DNA of 64,000 nucleotides from Chelonoidis abingdonii (taxonomy: Eukaryota; Chordata; Testudines; Testudinidae): the NCBI RefSeq assembly GCF_003597395.2, contig NC_133772.1:142724328-142788327 (forward strand), in the 5' to 3' direction. This document shows, piece by piece, positions 1-10,686 of the stretch (position 1 is the first letter of the stretch; the number at the start of each line of letters is the position of its first letter). The notes beneath the pieces were generated by a model. The model saw only the letters and a list, made by a program, of their open reading frames with translations, did no database searches and was not told the DNA's origin. The position numbers and the translations under genes were made by a program.

Positions 1-189
1 AAGAAATTGCTAAAAAGGGGGAAATTCCAATTAATAACAATTTCAGCTAATGCTGACATTCATTTCAAGGATTGTATTGAACATAAAAAGCTACCGATAA
101 GAAAAGGATTGGACATGTGTTAAATGCCAGCACCAGCTACTGGATACCAACTCAAGCAGCAGAGAAACTGAGAGCTGAAATCTGACACA

Positions 190-336
190 CAAGCTTTTGA
201 GTTTACACAGAAAAGAAAAACTGTGTATGCTCAAAAGCTTGTCTCTCTCACCAACAGAAGTTGGTCCAATAAAAGATATTGCCTCACCTACTTTGTCTGT
301 CTAATATCCTGGTGCCAACACAGCTACCACTGCTGC
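190..336 (-). mobile_element. Penelope-like element terminus (family 1), with hairpin
   Basis: The stretch 232-336 matches the right-hand end of the large Penelope-like element at 34277-37956 (around 37845-37945): the same order of blocks, from 'tctctcaccaacagaagttg' through 'aaaagatattgcctcacc' to 'ccaacacagctac'. Immediately upstream, 190-210 and 221-241 form an imperfect inverted repeat (19 of 21 positions pair) around a 10-base A-rich loop. Only the terminus is present; there is no coding part. It is either a 5'-truncated insertion or a short derivative. Family assignment is by internal comparison within this window. Confidence 0.6.
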
Positions 337-457
337 AATCTGAGGCACTCAGCTGGCAAATGGTTCATAGAAATCAGATGGTGATCCCTCCAGTGAGCCC
401 TGGAGTCAGGTTATATAAAACTGAGGTCACCATGTGGGTCCCTAGATTTGACTAAAC

Positions 458-767
458 CAGGGATCGGCAACTTTTCAGAAGTAATGTGCCGAGTCTTCAT
501 TTATTCACTCTAATTTAAGGTTTTGCGTGCTGGTAATACATGTTAACGTTTTTAGAAGGTCTCTTTCTATAAGTCTATAACATATAACTAAACTATTGTT
601 GTATGTAAAGTAAATAAGGTTTTTAAAATGTTTAAGAAGCTTCATTTAAAATTAAATTAAAATGCAGAGCCCCCAGGACCGGTGGCCAGGACCCACCAGT
701 GTGAGTGCCACTGAAAATCAGCTCGCATGCCACCTTTGGCACACGTGCTATAGTTTGCCTACCCTTG
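458..767. mobile_element. hAT-type MITE, 310 bp, perfect 8-bp TSD
   Basis: The ends are inverted relatives: CAGGGATCGGCAACTTT on the left, and the complement of AGTTTGCCTACCCTTG on the right. The element is flanked by a perfect 8-bp direct repeat GACTAAAC (450-457 and 768-775). A CAGGG-type end with 8-bp target duplication is the hallmark of hAT transposons. The inside is AT-rich and has no transposase, so this is a non-autonomous copy. The intact duplication indicates fairly recent insertion compared with other copies here. Confidence 0.88.
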
Positions 768-892
768 GACTAAACCCACATAGAAGCTGCAGAATCCCCT
801 GTGCGCCGAGGCCAGCTGTATGTGCAAAGTACCCACAACCCATCATTAAGATAAGTGGTGAGATCTCATTTCTCCTTCTATTCTTTATTATG

Positions 893-1195
893 GAATCATG
901 GGGTTAGATGGGACCTCCAGGGTCTTCTAGTCTAACCCTCTGCCAAGATGCAGGATTTGTTGTGCCTAAACCATAGAAGACAGATGGCTACCCAGTCTCT
1001 TTCAAAATCTCTAGTGAAGGAGCTTCCACAACCTCCCTAGGCATCTGTTCCATTGTTCTACTGTTCCTACAGTTAGGAAGTTTTTCCGGAGATTTAATCT
1101 AAATCTGCCTTGCTGTAGTTTGACACCATCACCTCTTGTTCTGCCCTCTGTGGCAAGAGAGAACAACTTTTCTCCATCTTTTTAATGGCATGTTC
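893..1195 (-). mobile_element. CR1 LINE 3' end (non-coding tail)
   Basis: On the plus strand this reads as the reverse complement of a CR1 3' region: 'ggaatcatgg', then 'gggacctc', 'tctagtctaaccctctgcc', 'ccacaacctccctaggca', 'aggaagtttttcc' and 'agagaacaacttttctcc'. The order of blocks is the same as in the copies at 28141 and 45146. Only the 3' part is present, as is usual for 5'-truncated CR1. No coding capacity remains. Confidence 0.85.
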
Positions 1196-1583
1196 TTGTG
1201 GTGCCCAATTGGCAAGGGGAGATATTACTCCAAGCTGCTGGTGGGAAACCTGCATTGTACGCAGCTGAAACGCTCAGACGTATAGTGAACTGAACAGCAC
1301 ATCTATGAATGAAATGGGCTGGTCAACTACCAAGATGACCCTGGAAAATACGCCGTTCCCCAAAATGTGACTTCCTATCTGGAGTTCCTGCTTCAGGAGA
1401 AGTTGGCAGCTGTCCCACCCAGGACTGGTCAGAATTCGTGAGGGAATCAACAGGGTGTTGAGTTAGCTTCCATATAGCTTACCCCCTGTTAGGCTGCATA
1501 TAAACACTCAGAACTCCACAGCCTCCCTCCTCCTCCTCCCCTACATATTTCTGGACAAAAATTCAAATCCCAGTCCTACTTGA

Positions 1584-2527
1584 TCTGACAGAGTGTACCA
1601 TGCTCAGGTGCCCTGCTGCAGGCCTCACAGTCCCAGCATACCCCACCCCAGGAAACAGCCGACAAGGTGAGTCCTCCAGGCTGCCTAGAGAGGCTGTGGG
1701 AAAGCATCCAATCAGAGAGAGGCTGCAGGGAGCAGCCAATCAGTGCATAGCAGGTCCAGCTAAAAAGAGCTGTAGGGCCTGAGCAGATTCAGTTTGCTGG
1801 CTGAAGCCAGAGGAACAAAAATGGTGCCCCAACAGGCTGCAGGACCTGCAGGACTAGACAGATCAATGCTGGCTAGAGCCAAGCTGCAAGGAAGATACTG
1901 GGCTGAGAAGGGAAGTGGCCCAGAAGCAAATAGTTAAAGGGAAGCAACAGGCAGCTGCTACTTTTGGGTCCCTGGGTCAGTACCCAGAATAGTGGGCCGG
2001 CCAAGGACCCCACACACACCAACCACAGTCAGAATGGCTAAAGTCCTGAGCAAGGGAAGGAGCTGGAGACCCAGAAGAGGGTCAGCATTTGTTGGACTTT
2101 AATATCCCCAGAAGGGGAGTCGACTGAGCTGAAAGGAATGAGACAGCTGGGGGTCACTGAGGACTGACAGTTGAAGAGTCTCCAGGAAGGATACATTGAG
2201 GCCACTGCTCCAAATCAGAGCAGGGACTGTGGTGAGATAGCTCAGATGGGGCCTGTCAGACAGATTGTGGAGGTCTGAACCCAGAGACAGGGCTGCAAAT
2301 AGAAATACCAACAGAGGTCCCTGGGCCCTGTTGGACTGTTTACCCCAGAAGACATCAGTTTGTTGTTTCACACATGGACTGTGTATGACTTGGCCAGAGG
2401 CCCGAGTCACCGAAAACCCTCCTGAGAAAAGTGGCTGCCGGCAGGGGCTCTGGGATGGAAAGGCAGAGAGAGTGTGCAGGCACATGCACTCCAGAGAGGA
2501 AGTGTTCCAAGGGGGTTCCGTCATACA
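1584..2527 (+). repeat. LTR of an endogenous retroelement, copy A (plus)
   Basis: This stretch is homologous, in opposite orientation, to 3625-4712: shared blocks include 'gcctcacagtccc', 'gtcctccaggc', 'ccaatcagagag', 'gagcagattcag', 'cagagacaggg', 'ccctgttggac' and 'gacttggccagagg'. The left end (around 1584) is set by alignment to the other copy; the right end (around 2527) is approximate. The CCAAT boxes near 1709-1741 followed by 'taaaaagagctg' are promoter-like, as expected for an LTR U3. No target duplication is visible and no internal coding region is attached. Recognition as an LTR is inference from two independent copies of equal extent. Confidence 0.6.
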
Positions 2528-3107
2528 GGGGGAAATGATTTTGTCCCCTATGGATGGCATGGGCCGTCTCTAACGGAAATGGACTAGCTTTGTAAATGAA
2601 ACATTTCCCCAAATGCACACACCATTTACTGTTCCCATGCAGCTCCACAGACCATCATGTGATTACAGAGCAGCAAACTTCAATGCATGGCAATGTAACG
2701 TTATTACTTACTTTTTAGAAACGAGAGTGGCCCTAGCAAAAATTCTGTGCCTTTCCACTAAACATACCCTTTAAAGATGTTCTCTACTGTTGTCATTTTG
2801 GTGGGAAGGTGGCAGGGATGGGGGGGAGAGACACACCGACATGCTGGGATACAATGTACCATTAGCAGATACATGCTGCTAGCCTGGACTTCTCATAATT
2901 TTTGCATGAGTTCTTAGGACAGAAATTCCTCCCATTATTTGTAGCAATAAATAAACATTAAATTGGAGCCAGAAACTTACCAGGCTCAGAGGCAGCTTCT
3001 GTCCCTTCCATTTTTTCTGCAGGCTGTTCCTCCAGGGGGCATCAAACAGCTCCCCTGAATACCGACCCAGAATTTGCTGCTGGTCGTTTTCCAAAGCATG
3101 CCCCGAG
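2528..3107. other. Unassigned spacer between inverted LTR copies
   Basis: No ORF with plausible composition and no repeat I recognise. It holds short runs such as 'gggatggggggg' near 2816 and ordinary AT-balanced sequence. Confidence 0.4.
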
Positions 3108-3364
3108 CAGGGCCGGCTCTAGCTTTTTTGCTGTCCCAAGTGGCGAAGAGAAAAAAAAAAGCCGTGATCGGTGGCACTTCGGCGGTTGCTCTCCCACGCC
3201 TCTTCATTCTTCGGCGGCAATTCGGCGGCTGGTCTTTCCCTCCGAGAGGGACTGAGAGCCTCGCTGCTGAATTGCCGCCACAAACCCAGACACGCCACCC
3301 CCTTCCATGGGCCACCCCAAGCACCAGCTTGCTGCGCTGGTGCCTTGAGCTGGCTCTGGCCCTG
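3108..3364. mobile_element. hAT-type MITE, GC-rich, 257 bp
   Basis: It starts CAGGGCCGGCTC and ends with the near-inverse GCTCTGGCCCTG. The interior has a homopolymer A run and repeated 'ttcggcgg' motifs, a CpG-rich MITE style also seen at 10713. No clear 8-bp duplication remains: the left flank is GCCCCGAG and the right flank AGACCACT. It is therefore either older or assigned by ends alone. Several short ORFs cross it in all frames, a by-product of GC richness. Confidence 0.65.
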
Positions 3365-3624
3365 AGACCACTTTTGAAATAGAGTGACTTCATGGTCCTC
3401 ACTCGGTGCCTGCTGCTGGCTCCCATCAGTCCCCAGGCTGGATTCTGGGGCCAACAGGGCACCAACCTTGCTGACCATGCATTTTGCACCATGGTTGGCT
3501 CCATGTGAGGTTCAGTGCCCAGCATCCAGACAAACACCTCATAAAACAGGCACGATGTCAGCTAGGAGTGGTTCTGGTCTCTGGTTTTCCAGTACTCATT
3601 CTTGAGCCACTTAATCTGCTTCCG
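3365..3624. other. Unassigned sequence
   Basis: No feature recognised between the hAT MITE and the minus-strand LTR. Confidence 0.35.
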
Positions 3625-4712
3625 TGATGGGGGACTCTCACCTCTCATGAGTGTCTCCTGTCTGTTGGGTGCAAACCTGCACGCTCACTGTCTCTGCTCC
3701 CAGTGTTGCCCTGCCTGCTGTGAACCTTGTCAGGTCTTCAGTGACCCAGTCCTCTGGCCATGTCACACACCATCAATGTGCATGAACAATCCCTTTCCAG
3801 GATAAAAAGGTCCAACAGGGCCTGTCTTTAACCCTGTCTCTGGGCTCAGTCCTCAGGCCCTTCTGGTCTAGTTTTACATCTGTGCCTGCCCTGGTACACA
3901 GTAGTGCTCCCAGAGCTCCCCCCCGGAGACTTTTCACCTTATTAGTTCTGTGGTGTCCCAGCTCTCCAGCCAGGTCATTCCTTAACTTCAGTCCCCTCTC
4001 GAGGTAACAAAATCCAACTAATGGGTGGCCTGCTCTAGGGTCTCCAGTCTCGTTTATATTCCAGGCCTGTGCTTAGGCTCCAAAATGAAACTTGTGCCAT
4101 TTCACCAGTGGCTGGTGAGGGGACCTGGGCCCACTCACTACTCTGGGTCCCAACCCACGGAGATGCTGCTTTCTTTAATAGCAGCTGCATTCCCTGGGTT
4201 GCTTCCCACTCTGTCTCATCACTTTCCCCCATTAGAAAAGGGCAAAAAAATGATAAGGGGTATGAAACAGCTTCTGTATCAGGAGACATTAAAAAGACTG
4301 GGATTTTTTGGGTAAGATTCTGTGGCCTGCATTGTGCAGGAGGTCAGACTAGATGATCATAATGGTCCCTTCTGACCTTAAAGTCTATGAGTCTATTAAC
4401 TTAGAGTTACAGTCTTAGGGTTCTCTGTCTGTTCCCTGCTTGAGCAGGGTCTTTCCCAGGCCTTCTTGCCTGGACAGTTTCACAGCCTTCCAAGTTTTTC
4501 CTCAACCTCCAGGTCCCAGCCAGCAACTGACCTGCTCAGCACCTGGAGCTCCTTTTATCTGAGCCTGCTGTGCTCTGATTGGCTGCTTCCCTGCAGCCTT
4601 TCAAGGTAGGCCTGGAGGACCCACCTTTACTGCTTCTTTTCTGGGGCAGGATGTGGTAGGACTGTGAGGCCTCCAGCAAAGAGGCCTCAAAGGCCTGGTA
4701 CATCCTGTCACA
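3625..4712 (-). repeat. LTR of an endogenous retroelement, copy B (minus), split by CR1
   Basis: Read on the minus strand it starts TGTGACAGGATGTACC (4712 downward) and follows copy A block for block: 'cctcacagtcc', 'gtcctccaggc', 'ccaatcagagcacagc', 'gataaaaggagctcc' (a TATA-like box), 'gagcagg', 'cagagacaggg', 'ggccctgttggac', 'gacatggccagagg'. The far end near 3625 is approximate. A CR1 tail at about 4247-4397 interrupts it. No target duplication was found. Copies A and B face each other, so they are not the two LTRs of one intact provirus. Confidence 0.6.
4247..4397 (+). mobile_element. CR1 3' end with internal deletion
   Basis: The left part ('ggtatgaaacagcttctg', 'gagacattaaaaagactggg') resembles CR1 upstream sequence. 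It then jumps to the extreme 3' tail 'ggtaagattctgtggcctgc', 'aggaggtcagactagatgat', 'aatggtcccttctgacc', ending in repeated 'tctatgagtctatt'. It lies inside LTR copy B, so it is younger than that LTR. Confidence 0.8.
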
Positions 4713-5460
4713 GCTCCCTGGACTGGTCACTGGTCTGGTAAATTTGCAAAGCTGCTAACTTTTTCACTATCTGCTGGTATGCATGGTCATTCCTGGTACT
4801 TTTATTAAAGTCTGCAGTTTTGCTGGCTTCACACTAGAAATTCATCAAAATCTATCTGTGCTCCCATGGCCATGAAGCAGCAGGCTGTGCAAGAGGATTT
4901 TTCTGTTCAGTCTCTGCTGCAAACACAGAAGGCTCTGATGGGGTGTTTGCAGCTCAGTGTTCAGAAGACAATGGTGTTTAGAAGACAACTGACTCACTGA
5001 GCTGCTGCACAACACCAACTGGAGTGGCTTCCATTTCCCTGGAGTTGACTGGAGATTCTTGGGATAGAGACAACAAAGGAAGCTGGCCCATGGGATTGTT
5101 GGATAGTTTTGGCAGACTCCCAGGACCTGAGTCATGGGGACTGCGTCTTAACCACAAAACAGTCATGCTTGAAACCTGGGTCCCAATTTAACTTGAAATT
5201 GAACCTTCCAACCCTCCATGGTCCTAGGATACTAGGTCCAAGCCTGAGTCTGACGGATTTGTGTGTAGATGGAAGGGAGGAGTGGGCTGAAGCCAGAGTC
5301 TGAGCCTGGGTTTATGTTGCCATGTGGATATACCCATAGCGGATGACTTTCACATGTGAAGTATCAAAGTAAAATGACTGAGCAGCAGTTTACTTCAGGA
5401 TATTAAGTAATGAGAAATATATATTTGTATTTTATGGAAGGAAAAGAAGGGAGATGTCCT
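4713..5460. other. Unassigned sequence
   Basis: Mixed composition with no convincing coding signal. Short ORFs on both strands overlap one another and show no domain. Confidence 0.35.
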
Positions 5461-5583
5461 CGGCAGATGCGTGCATTCACCCACGAAAGCTAATACTCCA
5501 ATACGTCTGTTAGTCTATAAGGTGCCACAGGAATCTTTGCTGCTTTTACAGATCCAGACTAACACGGCTACCCCTCTGATACT
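5461..5583. mobile_element. Penelope-like terminus (family 2)
   Basis: It matches the right-hand end of the element at 22385-23288: 'ttcacccacgaaagct', 'cgtctgttagtctataagg', 'gtgccacagga', 'tctttgctgcttttacag', 'atccagactaacacggctac', 'ccctctgat'. Only the terminus is present. Confidence 0.65.
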
Positions 5584-6009
5584 TTTCACTACTGAATATC
5601 CTAAATGTTCTAAGGATTTTTGTGTTTAAATTGCAGGGTAATGGCACAAGGCACTAAGTATTTGTGGCCTACAAATTCACGGTCGGCAAGGGAGATGTTA
5701 AACTGAGGTAGTTTTTGAGCTCAGAATTAGTACCTGAACCATTGAAACTATTCCTTTTATCACAGCTCTTACTTTGAAAATTAGAACCTTTCATTTTTCA
5801 AGATTCAGGCTGCAGCAAATTTTTATCACTAAGTCATAAACCCTGAAACATGTTTTACTGAGAAAATGCAGCTAGCTAAGATCCTCGCCTGGAGAAGCAT
5901 TACCAATGTTGTTAAGGGCTCAAGGAGGGGCCTGAGAACAAAAGCTTATGGGACTGCAATGTTGATTCTGATTAGTGACAGATGGAAGAATTTATGGTTT
6001 TGCATTCAA
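5584..6009. other. Unassigned sequence
   Basis: AT-rich single-copy-looking DNA. No ORF or repeat recognised. Confidence 0.35.
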
Positions 6010-6059
6010 GATCACATTAGCCCTTTTGCGATGCTGTGACCAAAAGGGCTAATGTGATC
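6010..6059. repeat. Perfect 19-bp inverted repeat at CR1 5' junction
   Basis: 6010-6028 (gatcacattagcccttttg) and 6041-6059 are exact reverse complements separated by 12 bases. The right arm is ordinary CR1 sequence in phase with what follows; the left arm is the same piece flipped. This is the pattern expected of a snap-back or template-switch at the 5' end of a truncated LINE insertion. Confidence 0.9.
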
Positions 6060-6640
6060 CTTGGGCACTTAAACAGGAGAATCTCAAGTAAGAGCAGAGA
6101 GATTATTTCATCTCTATATTTGGCACTGGAATCCTGTGTCCAGTTCTGGTGTCCTCAGTTCAAGAAGGATGTTGATAAATTGGAGAGGGTTCAGAGAAGA
6201 ACCATGAGAATGATTAAAGGGATTGGAAAAAATGCTTTCTAGAGATAGGCTCAGGATCTCAATCTATTTATCTTAGCAAAGAGAAGGTTAAGGGGTGACT
6301 TAATTACAATCTATAACTATCTACATGGGGACCAAATATTTAATAGGCTCTCCAGTCTAGCAGAGAAAGATGTGACACAATCCAATGGCTGCAAGTTGAA
6401 GCGAGACAAATTAAGACTGGAAAGGAGGTGTACATTTTTAATGGTGGGAGAAATTGACCACTGGAACCATTTACAAAGGGTCATGGAGGAGTCTCCACCA
6501 CTGACCAATTTTTAAATCAAGGTTGGATATTTTTTCTAAAAGATCTGCTCTGGGAATTATTTTGGGGAAGTTCTGTGGCCAGCGTTGAATGAGAAGTCAC
6601 ACCAGATAATCACAATGACCCCATCTATGAAATCTATGAA
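6041..6640 (+). pseudogene. CR1 LINE: ORF2 C-terminus plus 3' tail
   Basis: The translation from about 6036 gives the end of CR1 ORF2, with 'ISSLYLALESCVQFWCPQFK' (about 6090-6160) followed by 'KDVDKLERVQRRTMRMIKG'. These blocks follow the RT domain in the family. They are known family markers for CR1, not an active site. After a stop near 6241 comes the 3' UTR ('agagaaggttaaggggtgac', 'agaaagatgtgacac', 'aattattttggggaagttc'), ending in the short tail repeat 'tctatgaaatctatgaa'. The copy is 5'-truncated by well over 2 kb against a full element and cannot be autonomous. Confidence 0.9.
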
Positions 6641-7750
6641 GCTGGAGTCAGGACTCCATTCACATAGTATGGAAAGAACAAGTGCTTTGGTGGTTGGAGT
6701 TCCATGTAACTCACTGTTTCCTTAAGGTTTGCATGAGGCAGAAGGGGAGAGTATCTTCATTCCCTCTCAAGGCAATCAAATTGTAGCCCTGAACTTGGCT
6801 GAGAAGTGGAGTAATCTCTATTGCTGAGACTTTACCACCCAGTAGGAGATATAGGTGCATCCAAGGGCAGAATTTGGCCATAAGAAACCCCCCAAATCTT
6901 TCAAAGGCCATTTTTTCCAAAATATAAATTAAAGATACCATAAACCTGTGTCATCGGATAAGTGTGAGACAACACTCTATGATACAGCAGGTGTCTTTGA
7001 GTCATAGGCTCAGCGGCTGCTTTGTGGACTGCTCCAGCTGACAGTCTTGATGTGTTCCACAGCTCATGTCCTTTGGCCTTCAGTGGAAGAAAAATATGGC
7101 TGGTCATCCCAAGAAGAGGAAAACATGGTGATGTCAATTTGGAAAAGGGTGGGGGGAGAGATGGAGTGAAACACCTTCACTGCCCTGAAAGCTTCCAGAC
7201 TTCTTTCCAGAGTCTTCACCTCAGTGATGCTCATTTATTTTGGAGGTACCCACAATTGCAGAGGCTGTTTGCAGTGCTGTTTTCAAATGTGCCACTTCAC
7301 AGGTCCAGTGTGAGCCGACAGAGGTAAGCAGCTGCTCTCCAGATAAGAGTGAATACAGTACAATCCACTTAACCAGGAAATGCACTTAATTGGGATGTCT
7401 CTAAGGGAGAGGATTTAGTCTGCTGATAGTAAATGGGAATGACTGTTTCTGAACCAGGATAGCAAAAACTCCACTTAATTGAGACATACTCAGCCAGTGT
7501 AAAAGATGGTTGAAGTATTGTTTAGGTTCCACACTGGCGGGAATGCTAAGCTCTGCTTTTTAATATGGAAATTGCTGCGCAAACAAGTGAAGATGAAACT
7601 CAGCAAATATTTTTATTGCTGTGTTCTTTATTTTTATTCAGTGTGGTTTTAAGTTATTTTTTAAAATCTTTTCAGGATCTTTTTTCACAGCCTTGTCTCT
7701 TAGGCTCCAGTTCAGAAAAAACATCCCTTTTCAGGGAAATATTTAAATAT
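6641..7750. other. Unassigned sequence
   Basis: No host exon or named repeat is supported. At 7359-7490 two loosely similar segments ('aatccacttaaccagg' and 'aactccacttaattgag') hint at an old DNA transposon, but the match is too weak to call. Confidence 0.35.
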
Positions 7751-7932
7751 GTACTTAACTTTAAGCATCTGCTTAAGTCCCATTGAAGTTAATCACATGC
7801 TTGAAGTTAAAGTTAAGCATGTGCATAAGTGCCTTCCTAAATTGGTGCCTTAATTTGAAGAGTCATTTAGGCCTCAGTCCAGCAGAGAATTTAAGCATGT
7901 GTCTAACTTTAAGCATGTGGAAGGCTGAGATT
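7751..7932. repeat. Old amniote-type interspersed repeat (AAGCATGTG motif)
   Basis: Motifs such as 'cttaactttaagcatctgc', 'gtcccattgaagttaa', 'ttaagcatgtgcataagtgc' and 'ctttaagcatgtgg' recur with both orientations. I recognise this style from reptile and bird genomes but cannot name the family. No coding capacity. Confidence 0.45.
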
Positions 7933-9544
7933 CTTTTCAAGTGAACTGAAGGGCAAAATAGAGTGATATCTAAATTTACCAATATTTCAATGATTTGTAA
8001 ATTGTCTTTTCTTCCAAAATTTGCCTAGTGAGTTAAAGCCAAATAGCGATAATTCCAGTTACATGACTGTAAATAAGACTTCAAAGACTTGTCTAGAGTG
8101 GGTAAATGAGTAAAGTTTAGCCAGCAGGTGAGCTTAATGTGGTGATGTTTAGAAATATATTATTGGTCATAGCTGAATTAAAAACATTCCCAGTCTAGAC
8201 AAGCCTCTAATAGTCTTTATAGGGTCACTCTAGCCTAGCACAACACCAAAACCAAACCCTTACTCTTATCTGAATCGACTTGTGTAAGTGTTGCAGGGTT
8301 TAGACCTATATATCATCAATCACTGTGAAGTGTCTAGGTTCCTACCTGGTCCTCAACAGAGCACATAGACCTTGAGTTGGTGGCCAAACTCTCTCCCTTC
8401 CTGGGGCTTAGCTTTACTGGTAACTTTACTGGTTTCCCTCCAGGCCTCCTGTGTCGTAGCTCTCTAATTGCCTCTCTAGAGGCACACCATCACCTCTCTC
8501 GTGTCCTGGGTGGAGCTAACAAGCTGAAGTTGCTACATGGAGTCTGCTGACCTTGAGCCAGGTTCTAACACCCATGAAGAAAGTCAGTCAACAGAAGAAC
8601 CGTTGTACCCTATTGCAGTCACCGGCTTAGTAAAAGGGGGGAAGCGAGAGAGAACAGGTGGCACAAAGCTGGTTGGGTTCCTTAGCAGACACTGCATTGC
8701 TTCACAGCAAGAAAGATTTTGGTTTAATTTTTCCAGGTTTTTACTAATAATTCTCTATACTGTTTGTCTTGCTGAGCCACAGGATAGAACAGCACCAGTT
8801 GCTCATATGAGTAATTTAGTCTAACTCTAGAAGTTACATGAACACTAACACTAAGCTAGTCTTCTTGGAAGGAAACTGGGCAGGAGGAAATAATGTAAAT
8901 AAGTTAATGAGATTAATGCAAATGGAAATAGCACAGTCTGTTACATTTTCCACTTGTATTTACAGCTGGTATCTTTCGATGATTGCAATATTCCACCCAT
9001 TTAGTTCTCACAGAAGATATAATGGAACTGTACACCTCCAGACATACACAAGTCATACTAAATATACTTCCAGCATTTCAAAAAGAAAATTGTCTGCCTT
9101 TGTCTATTCCTACCAACACTCTCACAAGATGAGCACACACCTTTTTTAAATAGTTAAAGAGAAATATTCTTGTCGGCCACAGTAATGGACCTTGTATTTG
9201 TGGATCCATGTTTAAAACCAAAGCAGAGCTGTTTTCCCTTTTAGAGTTTGAGAAGAAACACATAACAGATTGGTGGTGAACTATTCTGTGGAATTCTTTT
9301 ATGATTATACTCCCACTGAAAAGAGCTAACACAGTTAAGAGACTACAAGAGGAGGCAGATTCTGCATTTGATTGAAACTCCAGTGCTATTTCTTTTTGAG
9401 GTTTTAACAGCTAAACCTGGGTTGAGATGATTGTTAAAGAAAAAAAAGCAACCCTTCAATATTCCTGTGCTTGTTTTGGTATATTTTTCTGAGAGCAATG
9501 CTGGAGCTCAACATAATCAGAGTGTATTTTAATTAAAAAGGGAC
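7933..9544. other. Unassigned sequence
   Basis: No supported gene. The ORFs here (for example 8838-9149 plus and 9078-9332 minus) overlap on opposite strands and have no domain or codon pattern that would favour one. Confidence 0.35.
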
Positions 9545-9709
9545 TGTAACGGGATTGAGTGCGTGGGCCTGCACTCTCTGTTTTGGTGGGTCTTTGGTGG
9601 CTCAGCCCTCTGGTCAAGTCATACACAGTCTGTCTATTGACTCCTGGCCCGTGACTATGGACTCTGGCTCTGACTACTTGGTCTGCTGGCCCATGACCCA
9701 GCCATGACA
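9545..9709 (-). repeat. Short LTR-like fragment with TG..CA ends
   Basis: It begins TGTAACGGGATTG and ends CAGCCATGACA on the plus strand. The block 'cagccctctggtcaagtcat' resembles the minus-strand form of the 3' part of LTR copy A/B ('gacttggccagagg'). This suggests a diverged or internally deleted relative. No target duplication was seen. Confidence 0.4.
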
Positions 9710-10300
9710 GCCCTAGGGTTAGAGGAAAGGAGGAGTATATGTGCCTGGTTTCTCTGAGTTCCTTCCATAGGTGAATTATTCATTTGGGGGAGGGAGATTA
9801 TAGCTCAAAACAAAGCACTTTTATGACAAACTCAAGTGACAGTGATGTATTTTTGGACTACATCCAACATCTATTGGTGTTATTAACAATGTTTGAAAAA
9901 AAATGGAGGCTTTTAGTTGCCTTCTTAGCAATGGGTATATTTGATTATAGGATCAGGAATTCCTAACAATGCTATTGGTACTATCAGTAAATCGTAAATT
10001 AAGCTTACTGTGTCATGGTACAGTCTTCACCCAGCATGCTGATTATCTCCAGACTGTCACTTACGTTTTTCTTTATTTAGAAACATGCAGATAGCAGCCT
10101 TGGCACCTATCCATGCATGCCAGGCCCCACTAGAAATAGTTAATACATTAGTAATTTTAGTTACCTCCCGAGTCTGCACGCACACATTGCTCAGGAATAG
10201 TCCTAAGGAGTTTAATGGAACAACTCAAGTGTGTGCACGCACATGGTCAGCATCTAAACATCAGACTAGCACTCAGCCCTGTAAGTGCTCGGTGCCTTCA
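9710..10300. other. Unassigned sequence
   Basis: No recognised repeat or exon. Confidence 0.3.
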
Positions 10301-10686
10301 CAGATTACAAAGCCAGAAGACGTCAGTGACTGGCATGTGGGCAGTCAGGCCCAGAGGCCAGAGCAGGAGCTAGAGCCAAGGGCTGAAACTCAAGTGTGGA
10401 CTTGGAGCCGAAGGTCAGCACTGGGTTACCTGGAGTGAGGAAAGGCAGGAGCAGGACTGGAGACAAGGTGGGGACAGGAACTGTCACAGCCATAGGCAAA
10501 CACTTTGAGCAGCCAGAGAACTGCTGCTGCTGCTGAGCTTAACAACCTGTCTGCTGCCTTTTCCCACTGGTCAGGTGTTGCACGCAGTCAGGCAGCCTGC
10601 TACAAGCCACCTGTGCTCGTGAGGTTGCCGGGAGACTGCTGCAGGCCATGATACCTGACAGAAGGGACTGTTCTGATCCCCTAGTC
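10301..10686. repeat. Unclassified interspersed repeat, possibly LTR-derived
   Basis: The purine-rich stretch ('gagccaagggctgaaactc', 'gttacctggagtgagg', 'gcaggactggagacaagg') has the look of turtle LTR-type repeats, and a short CTG run lies at 10521-10534. Boundaries are unclear and there is no second copy in this window to align with. Confidence 0.3.

Noticed and set aside
1600..1782. Start of a host gene after a CCAAT/TATA-like promoter
   Set aside because: The promoter-like boxes belong to an LTR that is repeated in inverse orientation at 3625-4712.
2986..3537. 183-codon minus-strand ORF
   Set aside because: It crosses a GC-rich MITE, overlaps open frames in four other phases and shows no domain.
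7359..7500. Possible Tigger/pogo-type transposon end
   Set aside because: The similarity of 'ccacttaaccagg' and 'ccacttaattgag' segments is suggestive only; no terminal inverted repeats or TA duplication could be fixed.
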